From Edaphochlamys debaryana (taxonomy: Eukaryota > Chlorophyta > Chlorophyceae > Chlamydomonadales): a stretch of 64,000 nt of DNA. The stretch is from assembly GCA_016858145.1 (NCBI GenBank), contig JAEHOE010000002.1:2852001-2916000 (forward strand), given 5' to 3'. Positions 23,685 through 34,100 of the stretch are shown piece after piece. The notes beneath the pieces were generated by a model, which worked only from the letters and a program-made list of their open reading frames with translations, did no database searches and was not told the origin of the DNA. The position numbers and the translations under genes are program-made. How positions within the stretch are numbered: position 1 is the stretch's first letter; every line of letters starts with the position of its first letter.

Positions 23685-26600
23685 GGGCATGTGGGGTGCA
23701 CCGGTGGTTTCGGTCAAGGAGGAGCCGCAGCAGCGCCTGGTGCCGGGCGCCGTGGGCAGCCTCACCTCGGAGGGCCCTCTGCAGCAAACGCTGCAGCAGG
23801 GTGGCGGCAGCGGCGGCGGCGGCGGAAACCGCTCCTCCTCCACCCGCGCTGGGCCTCTGGACCCTGGCTGGCACGCCTTCGGCACTGCCCAGCCGCCCGC
23901 CAACCCGCGCTTCTCGGCCGGCCCCGCTGCGATCGTGGAGCAGTTCCACGCCCAGCGCCTGGCGGGATCCCTGATCCCGGATTCCGAATCCTGGATGGGC
24001 CAGGCCAACTACGGCGCCCACTCCATGCCGACGCGACTGCGCGGCTCCATGCCGACGCCGCTCGAGGTGGTCGAGGCGGCCAAGGCCATGGAGCAGCTCA
24101 CGCCCGGCTGCCTCGAGGGCGACCTGGGCCTGGCCTTTGAGCAGTTCCTGTTGGGCCGCTGCGAAGGCGCCCACTGCATCTCCGTGCCCACCGCCCTGCC
24201 CAGCTACGGCCAGCCGCCGCCACACGCCGAGGCCGAGCTCCGCAGCGCCGGCGTCCTGACCAGACCCACCAGCTGCCTGGACGCCAGCAACGTGAGCAAC
24301 ATGGCCAACGCACTGCTGCACCGCGCCTCTTCGTCTTCCATGCCCGCGATCCAGGCCCAGGCCCAGGCGGGCCCACAGGGCGCCTCGAGCCTCGCCAAGG
24401 CCGCCTCGGCGCCGCCCGAGCAGGCGGCCTCCGCGCCACCCGGCTGCGGCAGCCTGGCCGCCTGGGCCAGCGGCCTGGTCCCCGTCGCCGAGGAGTCCGG
24501 CCTGCCGTGCACCTACGCGCAGCTCCGCTGCAGCACGAGCGGCGTGCCGAGCCGGCGGCAGGACCGAGGCGACCAAGGCCAGGGATGCGACGGCCAGGGC
24601 GACGCAAGTGAGCTGCTGGTCGGCGCTAGCGGCGCCTGGTCGCCCTTCCCCACGGGGACCGCTCTCAACGGCCTGGGCGTTGACCCCATGGACTCGAGCC
24701 TGGGAAACAGCCGGCCCTTCCGGCAGCAGCAGGAGGGCGGGCTGGCCGCGTCCTCCCCGCTGCCCATGCTGCGCGCGCTGGACCTTGGCTTCGACGGCCT
24801 GAACCCAGGTAGGCCCCCTGGGCGTGGGCAGGGGAGTGGGGAGGCTGGGAGCGCTCGCCTGTGTGCCTGGATTTTCTCTGATTTTTTCCACAATGCAATC
24901 GCGCCGCCAGCTCGGAACCCAAGCAAGCAGTCCATTGCAGCGTGCCAGACACTGCATTGTTTTTCCTGGATTTTTCTTCCCTTGATTCTTCGATCCTGCC
25001 GATGCAACCGGACCCTCGCCCCTGCGCCCTTGCCCTTGCCTCCCCCTCAGGCGTCATCTCGCCTCTTGGCATGGACATCTTCCTGCCCCGTGCCGCCATG
25101 TCCGAGCCGCAACGCCCAGACGACGGCTTGCGTGCCCTGGGCCGCCCGGTCCCCTGTCCTCCCGGCAACAACCTCGCCGCTGCCGCTAGCGCCGCCGCTG
25201 GCGCCGCCGCCAAGAGTAGTAGTACTACCGACGCCGCCCCGCGCGGCGACCTCGGCTGGCACGCATCCGCGCCCATGCCGGGCCCACAGCAGGCCCAGCA
25301 TGCGCAGCAGATGCAGCAGATGCTGCTCCATGCGCAGCAGCCTCAGCACGCCTCGCACGGCGTGCAGCAGGCACCGAGCCTGGCCACGCAACAGGAGACC
25401 TGGTCGCGAAACGTCCGCGCCGTCAGCGGCCCGCCCGTTCCGCAAACCATTGCGGTCATGGCCGCAACCCGCGCTAGCCACAGCCATGTGCTGACCAAGC
25501 TGGACGAAAACGCGGTCGCGAACGGCCGTGTTCGTCGCGCGTCGCACTCTGGCCACGCGGGCGACCTGATCGGCGTTCCGCAGCACCTGAGCTCGCAAAT
25601 GGTCGCGATTCAAGCGCAAGTCAAGCCTGAGCCAGGAGTCGAGGGCACGGTCGGGTGCCTGCGCCTGGCAGGCCGCGTCAAGGCAGAGGAACAGGCGGCT
25701 GGTGGCAGTGGCGGCGGCGGCGGCTTGGGCGCGCTGCAGGCCACGGCAGGCCCAGGCGGGGCCCACGACGACGCCTCCAAGCGCCGCTGCCCGTCGGGCT
25801 ACCCGTCGAGCTGGAAGTACGGCAGGCTGGTGAGTCCACCTTATCTTCTGCCGTACAGCTGCTGTCCGCCCTCTCTGCCTCGGTCGCTACCACGATTGCT
25901 TACATGGCGACCCGACCCGACCCGACAAAAACCGACTCTGCCCTGCCCTGTTTCCTGCCAACCCCGCCTTGCAGCTCGAGGGTATCACCGCCGCCGCCGA
26001 GACCATCGGCGACGACGGCATCCCAGCCGCCGGCCACAACAGCCCCGCCGACGGCTCCCGCGGCGCCTCCACCGACCGCTGCAGCCCCGACCACGACGAC
26101 CCTGCCGCCGCCGCCGCCGAGGAGGCTGGCGTCGTCGTTGGCGCGCCGCGCGGCGGCGGCGCCCGCCGCAAGGCCGACGGCGCCGCCGTCAGGCCGGCGG
26201 CCAAGGCGCGCAACGCCGCCAAGGCGCGTGTGCGGTGGCCGCAGGGCGGCGACGCTGACGGCGGCGTAGTTGAGGAGGACGCCGGCGCGGGTGCCGGTGC
26301 GGGCGACGTCAACGGCGAGGATGCCGCCATGGGAGCTCTCAACAAGGACCTCCTGCGGCAGGTGCGTGGCACGAAGTGTCTCTTTGTTACTGTTCTGTTG
26401 TTGCGAGTTTCCACTAGTCGCGCCCGCGTGACGCTCGGAGTCTACTGACTGGAGAGTCGGTCAGGCTCTAACCCATGACCTCTAACAACCCAATAACGGG
26501 CCCCACCCACCCCCTGCAGTACTACTACCGGCCCATCAAGGAGGCCGCCCAGCGCGTGGGGCTGTCTCTGTCCTGTTTCAAGAAGAAGTGCCGCCAGCTG

Positions 26601-27404
26601 GGCGTGCCCAGGTGCGGCGCATGGGGGTGCGGCACACGAAGTTGCGTTGCACTTGGGCGTGGTGAATGGGGGTTACTGCGCGTCTCCTCTGCATCGACTG
26701 CCGTCGGGCTTTGTGCGCTGCCGAGCCAAGGATCTGATCCGCTGCTCCGCCGTACGCCGTACGCAGGTGGCCCGCTCGCAAACTCAAGTGCCTGGTCAAG
26801 ATGCGCGACACGGTGCTCAACGACCCAAGCATCGAGGACAAGGAGAAGCAGGTGGGGCCAAACGTTGAAATCTACACATACCGAGGGCTAGACCGGTAGT
26901 TGCTTGCGGCCAAACGCTTCTCCTTCAGCTGCCGGGCGGCTTCCAAAGGGCCCAAGGCTAGTGTTGTTACTCAGGATGGCGTGGAAGAGCAGGCGTTCTC
27001 ACAAGAGCTCGCATGTCCAGCGGCCAAAACGGAGGCGTCTGGTCGGAGGGCTGCTGGGCGCGTGGGCTATGGTGGTGGTGTCCAGGTCAACCCTGGGGCT
27101 GGGGCTCCAGAAAGTCCGGCTGGCGCCCGCCTGACTGTTCCTTTCTGCCCCTGCCTCGGCCCTCCGCCCTCCGCCCCAGGGCCTGCACAAGCTCGCACAG
27201 AAGAACATCGAGGAGATCATCCACAACCCCGACGCGCCCATGTACGACGTCTTCACCAAGCTGCGTCAGACGCAGTACAAGCAGCGCTCCGGCGGCCGCC
27301 GCAAGGGCGCCGGCGGCGCCCGCCGCCGCGCCGCCGACAGCGCCGACAGCGACAGCGACGCCAGCAACCCCGGCTCGGATTACGAGGAGGAGGACGATGA
27401 GTAA
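22075..27404 (+). CDS. RWP-RK domain transcription factor, Gln-rich
   Basis: The nine-exon model is 22075-22144, 22306-22382, 22864-23091, 23317-24808, 25051-25829, 25975-26361, 26520-26611, 26767-26851 and 27180-27404. It totals 3435 nt and encodes about 1144 aa, with all phases consistent. The RWP-RK domain is at residues 1012-1060: YYYRPIKEAAQRVGLSLSCF, then KKKCRQLGVPR, and after an intron W-PARKLKCLVKMRDTVL. This family binds DNA and in green algae controls nitrogen responses and gamete/mating functions. N-terminal regions hold Gln runs of 22 and 14, then Ala/Ser/Gly-rich activation-type sequence. The C-terminus is basic (GRRKGAGGARRR) then acidic (SDYEEEDDE). I see no GAF or PB1 region, so it is not a plant NLP. 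Length and Gln-richness recall Chlamydomonas NIT2, but I cannot confirm orthology. Confidence 0.82.
22957..23090 (+). repeat. CAG/CAA polyglutamine tract
   Basis: Mixed CAG and CAA codons give 22 consecutive Gln (22957-23022), followed by Gln/Ala alternation up to the splice donor at 23092. A second 14-Gln run lies at 23644-23685 in the next exon. The CAA interruptions argue for selection on the protein rather than pure slippage. Confidence 0.85.
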
Positions 27405-30400
27405 GCCGTGCGCCAACGGTAAACCGTCAGCCGCCAACTAACTGACAGTTGGCGGTCGAGGCCGGCACGGGGCTCACGCGTCCTGTCCAACGAACGAGCC
27501 GGGCTGGGGCCGTTTAGTCATGCACGCTGCTTACCGGTGCTCTATTCTTGCGGGCGACATACCGTGGGTCAGTAATAAGAACGGAATGTGGTGGGCTGGC
27601 AGGCCGGATTAGGGCCTCGGGGGAACAACTCCACGCTCCTGCCCATGTGCCCTCATGGGCAGAGGCGTGCGCTTGGGTGTGGGCGCATCCGCTATGACCG
27701 GCCGCAGGAGGCAACGCTGCGGCTGGTTGCGCCCGCCACAGGAGCCATGCCGGAAAGCCGTACGAAGAAGGCTGCGATCGGAATATGAATACGTTCGTAT
27801 GGATGACAGGCCAATTGTGAAGGCCTGCCGATGGCATATGAGGGGATGAGAGCTGGGCCGAGCTAGCCTGAGCGCGGTTGTGCGCGTTCGGGTACCATAT
27901 GTATGTTGAGCCGAGCGTGCGCTTTCTGACGCTCGGCTGGTTTTGTGGAATCACCTCACGAACCTTTGCTGCAGCTCGCTTTGTTTGCGGGGCTGTGTGT
28001 GTGTGTGCAGTCTTCGAGCCGACTGGCCGTGCTGAGTTGTGAGGTCAACAACATGCACGTGCTCTTTGCGTGAGCTAATGCGAACGCTTGAAGAGGGTAT
28101 GGTGTGGTTATGGCATTGAAGCTGAGTTCGGGCGGTACCGTGCATTTAGTACTGCTCCCCTCCGTTTGGCCAGAGATCCAACGCTGTTCGTCTTTACTGT
28201 GCGTATGCTTTTGAGCGAGCGCCCTGAGTCTCCCGACATTCCTATCACATGAGATTTCACAAACAGACCGGCTTCACACACTGCATTCGAGGGCTGCACG
28301 AGCGGGATCCTAATTGAGTGCACGCATGCCCGTATGCGTGCGTTTGCGCGCGCAACACCATCCAGAATCTGGGTGCGCGAGGGTATTTATGTCGGCTGTG
28401 CAGCCGAAATGTTATCAGGGGCGCTCGTCTTGAGCGCTGTGAGCTGGCAGCTGTAGCATCCATTGAGTTTGAGATGGACCTGAGGACTCTCGTGCTTGGG
28501 CATTTGGCGGCGCAAGGGCGGTGGCAGGGGCGGGGCTGGTGGCTGGTGGATGATCTTGTTTGCTGCTTGCGGATTCTTGCCTGAACTTCAAAGCATGGCG
28601 GGTCTTGTCCGCTGCTGAGTGCGAGGGCTGAGGCATGCGGCGTCATGTCGAACTTACGAGATCTTATTCACACATACGGCTCACACGCGCAGGGTCGAGG
28701 GTACAAGGGACGCTTGCTCCGTTTGGCTTTGTGGCGATGGGCCGAGGGGGCGGCCCCTGATCATGGGTAGCACAGTTGTGCGTGCGTGTGGGTAGGTTTG
28801 CGAACTGGGCTAGCCCCCTTCCACTGAAGATGCCTCCCCTCACTAGCTGGAACTGCAATGTTGTGTGGGTGTCCCGTCGTGTGCGGTTGCGGTTTGCGTT
28901 TCGCTTGGCACGTGGTTTGCGCGCCATCGCTTGAGCGCACAGCTGGGAGCGGTCAGGCGAGAATCTGAGGACGGGAGGCGGTCGTGGCATGCTAGCCACG
29001 GTCACGCCAGGGGCATGCGTCCACGGCGAGTTTGCAGAGTCTTTTGTTGCCGCTTTTCATGCGGCTGGCTTCCCGTCTATTGTTCCTGCGGTCAGCCGTT
29101 TCACGCTGACCGTCAGCGATCCGTGATTGCGCCACCGGAGGCGGCGGCGCTTTGGCGGGCCGCCGCTAAATGGGATCGCCAAAGACATGCCGTGCACGGT
29201 TGACTTCACTGCCCTGATCTCCGGTGGTGCGATAGTTCTGGTTCCCAGGCAAGTCCCGGTGCGCCTGTTGTATAGAGTCTGTTTCCGCTATGGCGCGCTT
29301 GCTGTGGGAGAGTTGGTTTGCCTCCGTTCACGGTGCTCCAGAACCCCTCCGTCGGTGCGCCCTGTCGAGCTTCGGTGATATATATGCAGTCTGCCGCGGC
29401 CGTCTGCACGTCCTAAGTTTGGTTTGGTTTCGTTGGGGTCAGCTGCGTCGGGACGGCGGGCAGCAGCGTGCGAGGCTCCCTGCATGGCACAGCTTGCCAG
29501 GGGGTCGTCTCTACCGCGGCGGGTTGGTGGTGGCACTCGTGATCACGCCGCATCGGCCAGCGGTTGGCTGGTGAGGTTTGGGTCGATGGCTGTCTGATCT
29601 GGTCTTGCTTGTGCGCTTGATACCTGATACCCTGAATAAGCGACTCGCTAGATAGTGCTGGCTGGATGCTGGCTACCCGGTCGGGGTAGCGCAGGCTGGG
29701 GTATGACTCATTGTCTGTTGGGGGGTAGCACGCGTGCCATGGCAGGGCTAGATTGGATCGGGGGGCGCGTTGCTCTGTCGGCGTTCGTAGTAGGAAATCG
29801 GTGGGAAGTCGTCACTGTTGCTTGTATGGCATGTTGTCATTTGTAGTAGCGCCGTAGCTGATTGGTTCTGTTGCGAATACTGGAATGGGTGACCTCGCGT
29901 CCAAGGCCGTGCGAACGCCCGCGTGCACTGCCTGGGCCTGGAGGGGGTGTGATGATTCGGCTGCTGAAGCCCTGGCGTTTAAGCCCTGTAACCTTGCCAT
30001 CCACAGGCCGCAGTCCTCGAAGCAGTGCACAGCAGGAAACATGCGTGCAGGGCTACAGGCTAAGCTCCGATCTCCAGTCTCCCTCGACGCCTAGAGCTTG
30101 CGAGCGTGCTCTGCAGCCTCTGCTACATGCTGCTCCCAAGCCCTTGACTCACTGCTATGGACGGCGGCTGGTGCCGGGTGGAGCGGCACCGGTAACCCTG
30201 CCCTCATCGCACTGCCGCTTCAGCCCCAGCTTGCCGGAATTGTCGGTGGATACAATGAGCGTGCAACCCGCCAACGGTATCCAACCACACCGCATCACTG
30301 TCAGGCACGAGACAGACCAGTTCAGCGGGCCTGTTGCGCTCCGCACGCCCCCTCATCAACGAGGAGTCCTTGTCCTGCCTCGCCCTCTCGGCTAGTTTGC

Positions 30401-31168
30401 CTGCATCTAATTTCAGCCGAGCGGCCCGACTGGCGTTGAATATGCCCTCGACCCCTCGGCCCCTGCGAGCACAGAACCCCTCGTCCCCCACCTCACCACG
30501 TAGGCCGCCCGCGCTACAAGGGCAGCGCGCCCTCCTGCGTCCTGCCGTCCATACATGTTCCATCAGTGCCGACACCACTGCACCGCTCATCGTCTGTACG
30601 CGCATCAGTGAACACAAGGACCCGGGCATGCAGTCGCCTCCACGTCCTGCCCCCCACCCCCACAAGCTGGGCCAGACCCGGCGCGTTGCTTTGACCCCCA
30701 CGAGCTCGGTCTTCTCCTCTCAGTCCAGAGCACTCCCGAGACCGAGTCAGGTTGGAATACGAATCCCCGCGCGACCTCGAAACAGCCGTGATCAGCTTTC
30801 TGTGTCCGCCACCCTAAAGTCGGCCTGCTGCTCTGTACTCCAGCCAAACGGGCAATCTCGTCAAGACTAATGCCGGCTGCCCGTAGCCCCAGCCGCGCCG
30901 CTCCCTCATCGCTTCCGCCAGAGCCTTGCCCGGCATGCTCAAATCCGTACGCCTCCCAATGCCAATGTCATTATGATAATCCCGTCCCTCTTTCCCAGCG
31001 TCGACCAGCGTCGGTGGCTGCGCAAGGGCCGGGCCGCTCCTAGCCAGATTGTGCTGTGCGCCACCCTCTCCGCCCCCTCGCGTCATGTTAGCCCATCACG
31101 TGCATATCGCTGCCCCCCCACGCGCCGTCAGCGCCTACCGCCAGTCGTCCGTTTCCCCGGCCCAGGCC
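27405..31168. other. Convergent intergenic region
   Basis: This 3.8-kb stretch lies between the 3' ends of the RWP-RK gene (plus) and the nucleotidyltransferase gene (minus). I see no exon-like sequence, tRNA or clear repeat family. There is a short TG dinucleotide run at about 27993. It is less GC-rich and less G/C-biased in every frame than the neighbouring coding exons. It must contain both 3' UTRs. Confidence 0.45.
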
Positions 31169-34100
31169 TCACCAGATGCTCGTCCCCAGCCCCGTGCCAG
31201 TCAGGCCCAGGCCCACCCCCGGCCCGGCCCCCGGAGCATTCCCGGTCTGCGCCGGACCGAACCCCGGCGGTGGCATCATCGCGCCGGCCTGCCCCAGGCC
31301 CGCCGCCGGGCCGCCGCCGCCGCCGCCGGTCCCTCCAAAACCGCCGTAACCGCCGTAGCCGTTAAGCTGCGCGGCCTGGTGCTCCGGAGCCGCCGGCGCG
31401 CCGGGCTGCACGGCCTGGGCCTTGGCCGAGTTCAGTAGCATCTGTAAGAGGCCGGGGCCAGACGGCGGTTGTGTGCCGGGCTGGTGCAGGCCGGGGTGTG
31501 AAGCACCAGGAGCGTGGGGCTGTGAGCCGGGCTGCGCCTGCGCATGCGCGTGGGGCTGGTGCTGCTGGCCGAGGGCGGCGAAGGCGCTGTGCTGAGGTGT
31601 CACGCCGTACGGCGCCCGTACGGATCCCGCGGGCCCGCCCGGGCCCGGGTTCAGGAGGCCCCCGAGCGCGCCGTCCGCGATGCCGTGGGCCCCCTGCGCC
31701 CCACCGTTCCCGTACGGCGACGCGACCCCGTTACCGTACAGGCCGTTGGCGGGGCCGTACGGCGCGCGAGCGCCGCCGGCGCCCCAGTTGGCACCGCCGC
31801 CGCCACCCGCCGCCTGCCGGATCTGCTGCGCGCCGTACGTGTGCGGCTGGCCGTACTGCGGGTACGTCGGCTGCGTGTGCAGGTGTGACGTGGCACCGCC
31901 GTAGCCCTGTAGCCCCTGCGCCGCCGCCTGCTGCAGCGGCGTCTGGGGCTGGCTCTGCGCCTGGCCCTGGCCTCCCTGGGGCTGCTGCTGCCGGGCGAGG
32001 TGGAGCATGCGCAAGAGCTCCTCCAGCTCGGCCGCCTCCTGCCCGTCCCCGCCCCGCTGCTGCTGCTGCTGCTGTTGAAGTTGCTGTTGAAGTTGCTGCT
32101 GTTGCTGAGCTCGCGACTGGTCCGCAGGCCCCGCCCCGCCCTGCTGCTGGTGCTGGTGTTGTAGCCCGTGCTGAGCATGGAGGCCCGGCGGCAGTCCGTC
32201 CCGCACCGCCGCCGCGCCGCCGTTTGCGCCCGCCGTGCTGTTCAGCCCGGCAAAGAGGTTTATGCCGTACGCGCCCGTGCCCGACACGAACCCGGGGGGC
32301 CCGTGCGGCGCACTGGCGACGCGGCTGAGCCCCAGATCGCCCCCGGGCCCCAGTCGAGCACGTGCGTGGGCCGCCTCTGCCCGGGCCCGGTCAGCGACTG
32401 CTTGGGCCTCGTCCCGGGCGAGGCGGGCCCGCAGCGCCTCTAGTGACGCCGGGCCCCCGCCCAACCGCAGAACGTCGTTCGGGCTCGGGCCCTGCCCGGG
32501 CCCAGGCGGGCACGGCGCAGCCCCGGGCCCGGCGTGAAGCGCCGCCACGAGCGACCTCGCGTCGGCGGCAGTGCCGGCGCCGCCGGCGAAGAAGCCCGTC
32601 CCGCCGCCGCCGCCGTAACCGGGTGGCGGCGGCGGCCGGGTCATGCCGCCGGGCTGGTGTTGCTGGTTCGGCCCCCCGAAGCCCAGCTGCTGCGGCGGGT
32701 GCTGCTGTGCGTGCTGTGCGAAGCCCGGCGGCCCGTGCGGTGCGCCCAGCATGCCCGGCCCCGGCCCCATGTGCCCGCCGGGCCCGTGCAGTCCGTTCAT
32801 GCCAGGGCCGGCGCCGCCGCGCGCGGGCCCAGGGCCCGGCGGAGCTGGCGGCGCGGTGTTGCGTCGCTGCAGCGAGGCCGGCGGGGGTGCCAGGCGGTGC
32901 CAGCCGAAGGGCGGCCGCTGGCGGCTGGACGCGGCGTGGCTGCGCCAGTCGTCAATGGTGGTTATGGGGGAGCCGATCTTGGTCGCGTCAATGATGGCCC
33001 TGTTTGGGACGGGTAGAGGCGCAGAGAGCTGAGGCAGCAGGTCAGCAGAGGGGAGCCAAGGCGGTTTGCCCAGACACCGCCGCCTCTGGCGAACTGATGA
33101 AAGCTGTGTTTGGGACGGGTAGCAACGCAGGGGGAGGACAGCCTTGACCCCGGACATGACCCCGCCAACGGCTAGAGCAAGACGACCGCCAGGATGCAGG
33201 CCCCGAGGCCCACTGCTTTGCCCGTCATTTCCCCAGCCCCCGGCCCCCAGCCCCCAGCCCCAGCCCAGCACCTAGCCTGCCCGGGCCCCAAACCTCGGGG
33301 CCGGCCCCGAGCCCCACCTCAGTGCGGCCTGCTGTGCCCGTCGTTTCCCCAGCCCCCAGCCCCCAGCCCAGCACCTAGCCTGCCCGGGCCCCAAACCTCG
33401 GGGCCGGCCCCGAGCCCCACCTCAGTGCGGACTGCGCCAGGCACTCATCATCCGTGCTGCGTGCGTACCCGTGCGCTGCTGCGCCCGCGTCGCCCGCGGC
33501 CGGGGCGGCGGCGGCCAGCGCCTCCATCCGCCGCTGGAGCTCGGGCGAGACAGAGTCCTTGGGCAGCTGGCGGAGGCGTGGGGCAGGGCGGCAGCAGGGG
33601 CAGGGCAAGTTTGGGGTGCAGAGGGCGTTGTGCGCACTGCCGCAGGCACTCATGGAGGCTCCCGGGTCCAGCCCTTACACAATCGCGCGACGGCAAACGT
33701 TCGCGAGCGTCGGGGAGCCATCCCAGAGGCAGCCCTGGGCAAGGTGCGTCCGGCAAAGCCCCCACCTGCAGCGTAGGGATGCCCACGTACGGCAGCACGT
33801 CCGGACCGAACAGCCAGGCCAGGGCGCGGGCCGCGTCTGGCGGGCGGGGCATGGGAGGGGATGCCCTTAAAATTCAGAGCCGTACGGCACGCCGACGAAA
33901 CCCCTGGGCGCCCGCCACGCCGCTTCTTGCAGCATCCACACTGATGTACGGCACGCGCCCAATGATGGCGCACGAAACCTCTATGCCTCCTCCGCGCGGC
34001 TTTCTAGCATCCAGGCTGACGTACAGCACGTGCCTGATGCTGGCCCATCGCTCACCTGTGACTGACCCCACGTTCCGCAGGAGGTGCACCGAGTGCCCGA

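Noticed and set aside
23239..24957. 572-codon minus-strand open frame opposite the RWP-RK gene
   Set aside because: It is the antisense shadow of the Gln/Ala-rich exon (poly-Leu where the sense strand has poly-Gln); no family features.
33261..33430. CRISPR-like direct repeats
   Set aside because: Only two copies with low-complexity spacers in a eukaryotic intron; a simple tandem duplication explains them.
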